Part shown: piece by piece, positions 1-5,346 of the stretch
Numbering within the stretch: the first letter of the stretch is position 1
How the letters are laid out: each line of letters begins with the position of its first letter
Source of the DNA: Methanomassiliicoccaceae archaeon
GTDB lineage: Archaea > Thermoplasmatota > Thermoplasmata > Methanomassiliicoccales > Methanomethylophilaceae
Length of the DNA: 5,346 bases
NCBI GenBank assembly: GCA_009776695.1
Contig: WRNI01000078.1
Span: forward strand, 1-5,346
Direction of reading: 5' to 3'
Made by a program: the position numbers and the translations under genes
The notes under the pieces: model-generated
Databases searched by the model: none
What the model saw: the letters and a program-made list of their open reading frames with translations, nothing else
Told to the model about the DNA's origin: nothing

Positions 1-1
1 A

Positions 2-856
2 TGCGTCGCGATGCTGTTCTTTGAGATATACGCCGTCTTTTGGACCATGGACGGCATATCGGCGGGGATGGGCGGTTACCGCCTCGGGATCCTGTTCCTC
101 GTTCCCTCGCCTGTCTTATTGTTCTATGTCGGCGGTGTCGCAGCGAAATTTTACTATATTTTTCTGGTGACCGCCGTCATCGTTTCTTTCATATTGGTCC
201 TGTACAACAGCCGCGAAGGACTCCTGAGAGTGCTCAGAGGCGATACCGACAGAATGGACGATATGCCTATGTACGGTGTCGCAACGTTATTTGCGATGTA
301 CATCTCGATGAATCTTATACTTGTCCTTCTCGTCTCGTCGTTCGGCTATGACCCCGCGTCGCCGGAAGACCCCGCCGAGGAATGGATGCTGTGGTACTCG
401 CTGCTTAACGCGTCGGTCTGGGAGGAGGTCATCTGCCGTGTCCTCATGATCGGGGTGCCGCTGATGGCCGCCGGTCTTGCGCTGAAGGAGAAGGGATCAT
501 GGAAACGTCTCTTCGGGCATTCCGAGATGGACAGGTTCGCCGTCGTGTTCATAATATTCTCGGCGGTGATGTTCGCCTACGGCCACCTGTCCGGATGGGA
601 TCTGTTCAAACTCATACCGACGTTCGTATGCGGTCTTGCGCTGGGTTATCTTTTTGTAAAGTACGGATTGTACGCTTCGATAATGTTACACTTCCTAGTC
701 GATTACCTTTCGTCGTTCGTATGGATGTTCGACAGCGTGGCGGCGGATATGCTGCTCAGTCTGTTCATCCTTTCGATGGTGGTCCTCGGGGCGCCGTTCA
801 TCGTGCTGTACGCGAGGCGCGGAATATCACATCTCAAAAAGGTGATGTCATCATAA
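2..856 (+). CDS. CPBP-family (CAAX/Abi-type) intramembrane metalloprotease, 5' end probably outside window
   Basis: Polytopic membrane protein of the CPBP family, whose members are glutamate/histidine metal-dependent intramembrane proteases (eukaryotic relatives cut prenylated CAAX proteins; prokaryotic roles are mostly unknown). Numbering from the first in-window ATG at 11, the three family motifs are present in order: EExxxR at E138/E139/R143, FxxxH at F188/H192, and HxxxD at H227/D231, each in or beside a hydrophobic segment. Other hydrophobic stretches lie near residues 24-44, 47-65, 88-111, 142-157, 177-190, 201-216 and 246-267, and the C-terminus is basic. The frame is open to the left edge with no stop, so the ATG at 11 is not necessarily the true start and N-terminal residues may be missing. 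The stop TAA overlaps the stop codon of the convergent TIM-barrel gene. The family call is firm because the catalytic residues are complete; the substrate is unknown. Confidence 0.85.
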   Translation, partial: CVAMLFFEIYAVFWTMDGISAGMGGYRLGILFLVPSPVLLFYVGGVAAKFYYIFLVTAVIVSFILVLYNSREGLLRVLRGDTDRMDDMPMYGVATLFAMYISMNLILVLLVSSFGYDPASPEDPAEEWMLWYSLLNASVWEEVICRVLMIGVPLMAAGLALKEKGSWKRLFGHSEMDRFAVVFIIFSAVMFAYGHLSGWDLFKLIPTFVCGLALGYLFVKYGLYASIMLHFLVDYLSSFVWMFDSVAADMLLSLFILSMVVLGAPFIVLYARRGISHLKKVMSS

Positions 857-1606
857 CATTTCCTTCAGACGGTCCCTCGACGTGACCGCGGATGAAAGCG
901 ACCTTGACTCTATTATGTAATTTCCGGTGTACTTTGACAGTCTTTTAAGCACCTTCTCAAAATCTATCTGACCGTCGCCTATCGTCATGTGATCATCGTT
1001 CGTACCGTTATTGTCGTGGATGTGCACGTTGCGTATCCTGTCGCCGAGAAGATCTATGATCTCGTTCGTCTGCTTCGTGGTGTTAGCGTGACCGATATCA
1101 AAGCATATCTTCATGTCCGTGCCGTCAACGATGCTGAACAGCTGTTCCGCCGTGGTCCCGATCATGAACCTGAACGACGGCATGTTCTCTAACGCCGCAA
1201 TAATTCCGAATTCGTTCATCAGCCGGTCGATCGTCCTCACGGAACGTTTCGCTTTTTCCATCGTCTTGGCCTCCTGCCCGGGTATGACCATTGACGTGAG
1301 GCCGGGGTGGAAAGTTATCGTCTTTGCGTCAAGCTCTATCGCCTGTTCCATCGACGCGATTATTTCAAGCGTCGCCGCTTCCCTGATCCTTTCGCTGAGC
1401 GCCGCGATGTTTATGTCGGATATCGGCGCGTGTATCGAAAATTTAACGTTATACGAAGGCGCAACGGCCTCCAGCCTGCGCATGACCAGCGGTAAGTAGT
1501 GTTCCCCTTCCGACACTATCTCCCAGTGCCCGAACTCCTTTGACACCTTCGCAAGAACATCCTCTATGTTCTCGGCGCTGAACGCCGTCGACGAGACGCC
1601 GATCAT
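851..1606 (-). CDS. Xylose isomerase-like / AP endonuclease family 2 TIM-barrel protein
   Basis: A 251-residue soluble TIM barrel of the AP_endonuc_2 superfamily, which includes sugar-phosphate isomerases/epimerases and endonuclease IV. Conserved strand-end motifs appear in order: SIHAP (H59), TFHPG (H100), ALENMP (E140), CFDIGHA (D170, H173), VHIHD (H195), DDHMTIGDG (D204, H206) and YIIES (E233). These match the nine metal ligands of endonuclease IV (E. coli H69, H109, E145, D179, H182, H216, D229, H231, E261), so a multi-metal site is plausible, whereas typical isomerases in the superfamily use fewer ligands. At 251 residues it is shorter than typical endonuclease IV (about 280). The start ATG at 1606 has a strong Shine-Dalgarno at 1612-1620 and overlaps the stop of the upstream UPF0201 gene as ATGA, showing translational coupling in one operon. 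Its stop overlaps that of the membrane protease. A sugar isomerase/epimerase or an abasic-site/phosphodiester hydrolase are both possible; the superfamily is certain, the substrate is not. Confidence 0.87.
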   Translation of the reverse strand: MIGVSSTAFSAENIEDVLAKVSKEFGHWEIVSEGEHYLPLVMRRLEAVAPSYNVKFSIHAPISDINIAALSERIREAATLEIIASMEQAIELDAKTITFHPGLTSMVIPGQEAKTMEKAKRSVRTIDRLMNEFGIIAALENMPSFRFMIGTTAEQLFSIVDGTDMKICFDIGHANTTKQTNEIIDLLGDRIRNVHIHDNNGTNDDHMTIGDGQIDFEKVLKRLSKYTGNYIIESRSLSSAVTSRDRLKEML

Positions 1607-1992
1607 ATCAGCACCTCCTCGCCGTTCACGGTCTTTGGTGCGAATTCTTCTATGAATCCTGTTATCTCGTCCGCGGATATTGTCACGCTGATCGTTCCGA
1701 GTACCGTTCTTTCTTCCGTGAACGATATCTTCCCGGCGAACGCCGCCTGTTTGTTCATTCGGAACGTCGTTTTATTGCCTCTCCTTCCTTTCATCAGTAC
1801 CGAGCGCGCCGTGTCGAGTATCCTTTGTTTCCGCATCTGTTCCGCGAAATGCTCCAGGCTTTCCGTCTCACCTGTCATCATGTTATCGTCGAGTATCGGC
1901 TCAATATCGGGAAAGATGTTCATTACCGCCTTTTTCACTTTTTCCGGGTCTTCCGACGGAAATACCGGACAGGTTACTTTTACGAGAGGCAT
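1603..1992 (-). CDS. UPF0201 family protein (archaeal RNA-binding-fold protein)
   Basis: A 129-residue protein matching the archaeal UPF0201/COG1931 family, small proteins with a ribosomal-protein-L5-like fold that are annotated as RNA-binding without a settled function. Recognisable points are the opening VKVTCPVFPSEDPEKV, which fits the family's N-terminal strand and helix, the helix signature RKQRILDTARSVL near residues 54-66, and a C-terminal half rich in beta strand. I place the start at ATG 1992 rather than the in-frame TTG at 2010, because the protein then begins MPLVKV as the family does and because ATG 1992 lies about 26 nt from the TATA box at 2015-2020, as expected for a leaderless or nearly leaderless archaeal transcript. 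Only a weak AGGT precedes it. It is the first gene of an operon with the TIM barrel (4-nt overlap ATGA) and diverges from PolD DP1. The family call is confident; the biological role is unknown. Confidence 0.85.
   Translation of the reverse strand: MPLVKVTCPVFPSEDPEKVKKAVMNIFPDIEPILDDNMMTGETESLEHFAEQMRKQRILDTARSVLMKGRRGNKTTFRMNKQAAFAGKISFTEERTVLGTISVTISADEITGFIEEFAPKTVNGEEVLI
1612..1620 (-). promoter_or_regulatory. Shine-Dalgarno of the TIM-barrel gene
   Basis: On the minus strand the sequence is GAGGAGGTG, a near-complete anti-16S match, placed 5 nt before the ATG at 1606. It lies inside the last codons of the UPF0201 gene and fixes the TIM-barrel start. A strong ribosome site for an internal operon gene contrasts with the lack of any good site before the two genes that face the divergent promoter. 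Confidence 0.8.
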
Positions 1993-2008
1993 GATATACC
2001 TGATGCTC

Positions 2009-2022
2009 AAAAAGTATATAAC
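2009..2022. promoter_or_regulatory. TATA box, probably shared by divergent UPF0201 and PolD DP1 genes
   Basis: The self-complementary core TATATA (2015-2020) sits centrally in a 52-bp divergent gap. On the plus strand it is preceded by the purine run AAAAAG (2009-2014), a good BRE-like element, and its centre is about 27 bp before ATG 2045. On the minus strand it reads TTATATA and its centre is about 26 bp before ATG 1992. Archaeal transcription starts typically lie roughly 25-27 bp from the TATA centre, so both transcripts would begin at or next to their start codons. The minus-side BRE position (ATTTGT) is not purine-rich, so the DP1 direction may be the stronger one. No other TATA-like site suits either gene. 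This is inferred from spacing and composition. Confidence 0.7.
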
Positions 2023-2025
2023 AAA

Positions 2026-2048
2026 TCATCTGTTCTTTGAACAGATGA
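2026..2048. repeat. Perfect inverted repeat, putative operator overlapping the DP1 start
   Basis: Arms TCATCTGTTC (2026-2035) and GAACAGATGA (2039-2048) are exact reverse complements around the 3-nt centre TTT. The right arm contains the DP1 start codon (2045-2047) and covers the predicted transcription start; the left arm lies just downstream of the TATA box for DP1, and just upstream of the BRE position for the opposite gene. A dimeric DNA-binding regulator sitting here would block polymerase at DP1 and could also hinder TFB on the other side. If a longer transcript were made, the same repeat could form an RNA hairpin hiding the start codon. No regulator is identified in the window. Confidence 0.6.
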
Positions 2049-3454
2049 GATCAGACGTCCTCGAGATGGCCGCCCGGAAAAGCATGTTCCTTTCTCCCGA
2101 AGCTTTGGAGATAGTTCTCGGCGACCCGGAGCCGATGATGTTCATCAACAACGTTCTTTCATCAATGTCGAAGAACACTATGCTCATCGGAAAGAATGAT
2201 GTTCTCGGTTATCTTTCAGGCATCGTCCCAAAAAAGGATGCTTCGGTCGTCAAGAACAAAAGGCAGCCCGATATCTCCGTTATGCCCGGAACGGACATCA
2301 CCGGCGAGTCCTCATGCGAAGGCAAGGTCGACGATTTCTCACGATATTTCATGAGCCGCTACAGCATGATGCGCGACATCCTGAGAAAACGTATGGGCGC
2401 GGTCCTTCCGATAAAGAACGCCATGTCAACGGACCGCGAGGTGCAGGTCATCGGCATGGTGTCCGAATCGCTGATAACGAAGAACGGGCACCGGATGCTG
2501 ACGCTGGAGGACGATACCGATTCGTGTAAGGTGCTGATCTTAAAGGACTCGCCGAATATTAACGATATCGTGGTGAACGACGAGGTCATCGGACTGGTCG
2601 GCAGTCCTACGAGGGACAGAAAATTATTGGTGGCCTCCGAGATCATCCGCCCCGGAGTATCGTCCGAACCGTGGGAAACATCTGATTCCGTGGCGTCCGT
2701 CGCGTTCCTCTCGGACATACACGTCGGAAGCCACACGTTCCTGGAGAGCAGGTGGAAGAAGATGATCTCATGGCTCAGAGAGAACTCAAGGAGCATGGAC
2801 CTTGATTATCTTATTCTTCCGGGGGATGTGGTCGACGGCATAGGCATATTCCCGGGACAGCAGGAAGAGCTTGAGATAGACGACATATACGAACAGTACA
2901 AAAAACTGGCCGAATATCTGAAAGACGTGCCGGATCACATCAAAATTATAATGCAACCGGGCAATCATGACGCTGTGCGTCCCGCGGAGCCGCAGCCCGC
3001 TCTGCCGAAGGTGTTCGGCGAATCGTTCGATTCCAATGTTATGCTGACATCGAACCCGGTATATCTGAAGATAGAGAACAGGACGATACTGACGTATCAC
3101 GGAAGGAGCATCGACGACTGGGTGGCGGGAGTGCAGCGGTTAACGTATGATGATCCCGTGGGCGTAATGAGGGAGATGCTTGAGCGCCGTCATGTGGCGC
3201 CGATATACGGAATGAAGACGGCGCTGGCACCGGAGAAAAAAGATTATCTGGTGATCGAGAAAAGACCGGACATCTTTGTTACCGGTCATGTGCACGGCGC
3301 AGACACGGACGAGTACAAGGGGATACGTCTCATAGCCGCGTCGACATGGCAGGACCAGACGGAATTTCAGAGGATGCACAATTTTAATCCTGAACCGGGC
3401 GTTATGCCGATAGTCCACCTTGGCACGGGAAGAACGATGATGAAAGGGTTCTGA
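2045..3454 (+). CDS. polB: DNA polymerase II (PolD) small subunit DP1, 3'-5' exonuclease
   Basis: Small subunit of the archaeal heterodimeric replicative polymerase PolD; with DP2 it forms the holoenzyme and supplies proofreading 3'-5' exonuclease. At 469 residues it fits the family. Residues 1-60 form the helical N-terminal domain, about 62-95 a polar linker, about 96-120 the helix before the OB fold, about 132-205 the OB fold, and 218-469 the calcineurin-like phosphodiesterase domain. Metal/active-site motifs are intact: DIH (D224, H226), GDVVDG (D261), GNHD (N307, H308, D309), YHG (H352) and GHVHG (H415, H417), followed by the family-typical WQDQTEFQ (435-442) and NPEPG. I chose ATG 2045: upstream in-frame ATGs at 1991 and 2003 would make the TATA box coding, and MRSDVLEMAARK is a normal DP1 N-terminus. 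No Shine-Dalgarno is present, consistent with a leaderless mRNA. It diverges from the UPF0201 operon and converges on the ATP synthase operon. The large subunit is not in the window. Confidence 0.95.
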   Translation: MRSDVLEMAARKSMFLSPEALEIVLGDPEPMMFINNVLSSMSKNTMLIGKNDVLGYLSGIVPKKDASVVKNKRQPDISVMPGTDITGESSCEGKVDDFSRYFMSRYSMMRDILRKRMGAVLPIKNAMSTDREVQVIGMVSESLITKNGHRMLTLEDDTDSCKVLILKDSPNINDIVVNDEVIGLVGSPTRDRKLLVASEIIRPGVSSEPWETSDSVASVAFLSDIHVGSHTFLESRWKKMISWLRENSRSMDLDYLILPGDVVDGIGIFPGQQEELEIDDIYEQYKKLAEYLKDVPDHIKIIMQPGNHDAVRPAEPQPALPKVFGESFDSNVMLTSNPVYLKIENRTILTYHGRSIDDWVAGVQRLTYDDPVGVMREMLERRHVAPIYGMKTALAPEKKDYLVIEKRPDIFVTGHVHGADTDEYKGIRLIAASTWQDQTEFQRMHNFNPEPGVMPIVHLGTGRTMMKGF

Positions 3455-3468
3455 GCTTCGTAAGAAAG

Positions 3469-3618
3469 TTACGGGTAAAGTGTTTTCCAGAGAAAGTACA
3501 CGGTAAGCAGCGACCCGAGGAACAGCATCGCATACCCCACGATCCATATCGTCTTGAACGCTTTCGCTCTTTTCTTCGGGTCGTTCTTTATCTCCAGGTA
3601 CCGATCCTCAAGTGACAT
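3469..3618 (-). CDS. Small single-pass membrane protein at the end of the ATP synthase operon
   Basis: A 49-residue ORF too short for many gene callers. It starts MSLEDRYLEIKNDPKKR, a charged, lysine/arginine-rich N-terminal part (1-22), followed by one hydrophobic segment, about residues 23-44 (from TIWIVGYAMLF to VYFLW), and a short tail KTLYP. The basic residues before the segment suggest the N-terminus stays in the cytoplasm. The ATG at 3618 is 1 nt after the atpD stop, and a GGAGTGA ribosome site at 3620-3626 includes that stop, so translation is very likely coupled to atpD. The position is the same as ahaG, the small hydrophobic gene that closes the Methanosarcina mazei aha operon after ahaD, but I cannot show homology. 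It could be an assembly or accessory factor of the ATP synthase, or an unrelated operon passenger. No known family is recognised. Confidence 0.75.
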   Translation of the reverse strand: MSLEDRYLEIKNDPKKRAKAFKTIWIVGYAMLFLGSLLTVYFLWKTLYP

Positions 3619-3619
3619 G

Positions 3620-3626
3620 TCACTCC
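3620..3626 (-). promoter_or_regulatory. Ribosome binding site overlapping the atpD stop codon
   Basis: On the minus strand GGAGTGA contains the atpD stop TGA (3620-3622) and ends 1 nt before ATG 3618. The GGAG core is 5 nt from the start codon. This arrangement supports the reality of the 49-residue gene and stop-start translational coupling. Confidence 0.65.
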
Positions 3627-4255
3627 GCTTCGGCGCCCTTCTTCTTCAGGTGCTTGAGACGTATCGTGTTCTCACGCTCCATCTCCTGAAGGCGGAACTC
3701 GACGAATGCCTCCGCCTCCTCCAGTTCCGGTATAACTTTAAACTCAAGCGCGTTGACCCTTCTCTTTGTTTTTTCGATCTCATCGAGAAGCTTCTTCATT
3801 GTCGTCTCGATCTCCGCGGCGCGGACCAGCGTTTCCAATAACTTTTCGAACGCCTGGGCCGCCTCTTCGATGTACGCGGACGTGGAGATGACACCGTATC
3901 CCCTTTCATTCATCGGAGTGTGTATCAGTTCGCACTCGACCTTCGGGACCATCATTCCCATGATGCTCTTGCTTCCGAGTTTCACCTGCGGGTCCTGCTT
4001 TAACGCATACGCGGCGCTTTTGACCGCGATCGCGCCTTCCACCGCTCTTGCTATGGCTATCCTCTGCATCGCATTATCGTAGTCCGAAAGAACGGAGCCG
4101 CGCATTTTTTTAGCTTTTTCCATCACTTCGAAGAACTCTATGATCAGACCGTCCCTCTTCATCTTCATTATTTTATATCCTGATCGGGACAGCTTGATCT
4201 TTTTCTTCACCTCAAGCAAAGCGGATCTGGTCGGCGTGATCTCTTGGGCAGGCAT
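3620..4255 (-). CDS. atpD: A-type ATP synthase subunit D (central stalk)
   Basis: Subunit D forms the rotating central shaft of the A1 motor, linking the A3B3 head to the c-ring through subunits F and C. The 211-residue length is normal. The N-terminal coiled coil starts with TPTRSALLEVKKKIKLSRSG and carries the conserved GYKIMKMKRDGLI (26-38). The middle has the family's IMGMMVPKVE (98-107), and the C-terminal coiled coil contains KRRVNALEFKVIPELE (164-179), one of the most conserved stretches of the family; the tail is charged (HLKKKGAEAE). I prefer ATG 4255 over an upstream in-frame ATG at 4297 because the protein then begins MPAQEITPTRS as D subunits do, and the gap from the atpB stop is only 4 nt. 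It sits between atpB and a small membrane-protein gene in the same transcript. No anomaly is seen. Confidence 0.95.
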   Translation of the reverse strand: MPAQEITPTRSALLEVKKKIKLSRSGYKIMKMKRDGLIIEFFEVMEKAKKMRGSVLSDYDNAMQRIAIARAVEGAIAVKSAAYALKQDPQVKLGSKSIMGMMVPKVECELIHTPMNERGYGVISTSAYIEEAAQAFEKLLETLVRAAEIETTMKKLLDEIEKTKRRVNALEFKVIPELEEAEAFVEFRLQEMERENTIRLKHLKKKGAEAE

Positions 4256-4259
4256 CTGA

Positions 4260-5346
4260 TCAACCCTGAAGGTACTTTTCCTGATACTTTCTGTCAATTC
4301 TTGTCAGCTGGTCCCTGGACAGCGACCTGAGTATCTCCCACGATATTGCTAACGTGTCCTCAATGGAACGGTCCTCCTCATGCCTCTGCCTTACCACGCG
4401 GTCCTCGAATATGTCCGCGAAATCCAGTAACTTCCGGTCCTTCTCGGACAACGATTCCTTACCGACGATGGCAACGAGACCTCTGAGGTCCTTTCCCTCG
4501 GCGTACGCCGCGTACAGCTGGTCCGAGACGGCTTTGTGGTCCTCTCTCGTTTTGCCAGGTCCGACACCCGCGTTCATCAGCCTGCTCAGCGACGACGAGA
4601 CGTTGACCGGCGGATAGATACCGGCGCGGTGCAGCTCTCTCGACATGACGATCTGACCTTCCGTTATGTAACCGGAAAGATCGGGTATCGGATGTGTTAT
4701 GTCATCACCGGGCATCGACAATATCGGAATTTGTGTGATACTTCCTTTCTTGCCTTTTATTCTGCCCGCGCGCTCGTACAGTTGCGCAAGATCGGTATAC
4801 ATGTACCCGGGATATCCTCTTCTTCCCGGAACTTCCTCTCTCGCCGCGCCGACCTGCCTTAACGCTTCGCAGTAGTTCGTCAGATCGGTCATTATCACGA
4901 GAACCTGCATATCAAGCTCGAACGCCATGTACTCCGCCGTTGTGAGGCCGAGACGCGGCGTGACGATACGCTCGATGGCCGGGTCATCAGCAAGGTTAAG
5001 GAAAACGACCGCGTTCTTTAACGCGCCCGTTCTCTCAAATTCTTTCATGAATGACTGCTTCTCTTCGTTGGTTATTCCCATCGCGACGAACACGACGGCG
5101 AACTCTTCGTCCTTGCCGCGAACTTTCGCCTGTCTCGCGATCTGCATCGCAAGGTCGTTGTGCGGTAATCCCGACGCGGAGAAGATCGGAAGCTTCTGAC
5201 CGCGGACGAGCGTGTTCATTCCATCTATTGTTGATACACCGGTCTGAATGAAGTCCGACGGGTTGTCACGGGCCCACGGGTTTATTGCGGCTCCTACGAT
5301 GTCAAGTTTCTTTTCCGGCGTTATCGCCGGGCCGCCGTCGAGCGGC
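4260..5346 (-). CDS. atpB: A-type ATP synthase subunit B, N-terminus outside window
   Basis: Non-catalytic nucleotide-binding subunit of the A1 head, alternating with catalytic subunit A. The reading frame runs off the right edge (first complete codon 5343-5345); about 361 residues are visible of a family length near 460, so roughly the N-terminal hundred are missing. The internal ATG at 5219 is not the start: sequence before it encodes the conserved PLDGGP, DIVGAAINPWARD and DFIQTGVSTIDG. Further on are RGQKLPIFSASGLPHND (the non-catalytic replacement for the Walker A loop), FVAMGITNEE, DLTNYCEALRQVGAAREEVP, GRRGYPGYMYTDLAQLYERA, the GSITQIPILSMPGDDITHP loop, DLSGYITEGQI, and PPVNVSSSLSRLMNAGVG. 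The C-terminus ends KYQEKYLQG. It lies 4 nt upstream of atpD in the same operon; the promoter and the other subunit genes are outside the window. Confidence 0.97.
   Translation of the reverse strand, partial: PLDGGPAITPEKKLDIVGAAINPWARDNPSDFIQTGVSTIDGMNTLVRGQKLPIFSASGLPHNDLAMQIARQAKVRGKDEEFAVVFVAMGITNEEKQSFMKEFERTGALKNAVVFLNLADDPAIERIVTPRLGLTTAEYMAFELDMQVLVIMTDLTNYCEALRQVGAAREEVPGRRGYPGYMYTDLAQLYERAGRIKGKKGSITQIPILSMPGDDITHPIPDLSGYITEGQIVMSRELHRAGIYPPVNVSSSLSRLMNAGVGPGKTREDHKAVSDQLYAAYAEGKDLRGLVAIVGKESLSEKDRKLLDFADIFEDRVVRQRHEEDRSIEDTLAISWEILRSLSRDQLTRIDRKYQEKYLQG

Noticed and set aside
499..885. Second plus-strand ORF inside the CPBP protease gene
   Set aside because: It is an arginine-rich shadow frame with no domain, while the overlapping frame carries all CPBP catalytic motifs.
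1989..2006. Imperfect inverted repeat GCATGA / TGATGC around the UPF0201 start
   Set aside because: Arms are only 6 bp with a mismatch, so it is within chance expectation.
1652..2044. Long plus-strand extension of the DP1 frame upstream of 2045, opposite the UPF0201 gene
   Set aside because: It is the shadow of the UPF0201 coding strand and would run through the TATA box; the translated sequence does not resemble DP1.
3455..3500. Terminator between DP1 and the ATP synthase operon
   Set aside because: Only short T runs (for example TGTTTT at 3481-3486, inside the small gene) and no convincing stem were seen.
3140..3547. Minus-strand ORF opposite the DP1 3' end
   Set aside because: It overlaps the conserved DP1 phosphodiesterase motifs on the other strand, has low-complexity basic translation and no recognisable domain.
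3469..3618. SecE/Sec61-gamma as the identity of the small membrane protein
   Set aside because: Size and single segment fit loosely, but I see no SecE-like conserved residues, and the operon context is ATP synthase.
4256..4297. Upstream ATG start for atpD at 4297
   Set aside because: It would overlap the conserved C-terminus of atpB, and the extra residues do not resemble a D-subunit N-terminus.

Overview
The window looks like chromosomal DNA of a euryarchaeon. It carries part of an A-type (archaeal) ATP synthase operon, the small subunit (DP1) of the archaeal replicative polymerase PolD, and an archaeal UPF0201 protein. Sequence style (about half G+C, leaderless-type start, mixed Shine-Dalgarno use) would suit a Thermoplasmata/Methanomassiliicoccales-like lineage. 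That placement is an impression, not a proof.

Layout from left to right: (1) a plus-strand CPBP/CAAX-type intramembrane protease, open at the left edge and ending at 856. (2) A minus-strand two-gene operon read from 1992 down to 851: a UPF0201 RNA-binding-fold protein, then a xylose-isomerase/endonuclease-IV-like TIM barrel, joined by an ATGA overlap. Its last codon overlaps tail to tail with the protease gene. (3) A 52-bp divergent intergenic region (1993-2044) with one central TATA box about 26-27 bp from the start codons on both sides, and a perfect 10-bp-arm inverted repeat whose right arm contains the plus-strand start codon. (4) Plus-strand PolD DP1 (2045-3454) with OB-fold and an apparently intact calcineurin-like exonuclease site. 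(5) The 3' end of a minus-strand A-type ATP synthase operon: atpB (5' end outside the window), atpD, and a 49-codon single-membrane-segment gene (3469-3618), all packed within a few bases of each other. This operon converges on DP1.

How they fit: atpB, atpD and the small gene are one energy-metabolism transcript. DP1 is a replication gene whose promoter is physically shared with the UPF0201/TIM-barrel operon, so those three may be co-regulated. Coding density is very high, and no stretch over 60 bp lacks a gene. I saw no RNA genes, CRISPR, insertion sequences or tRNA-like attachment sites. The least ordinary items are the divergent promoter with its palindrome, the small membrane gene closing the ATP synthase operon, and the TIM barrel that keeps all nine endonuclease-IV metal ligands. 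Nothing here amounts to a clearly new multi-gene system.
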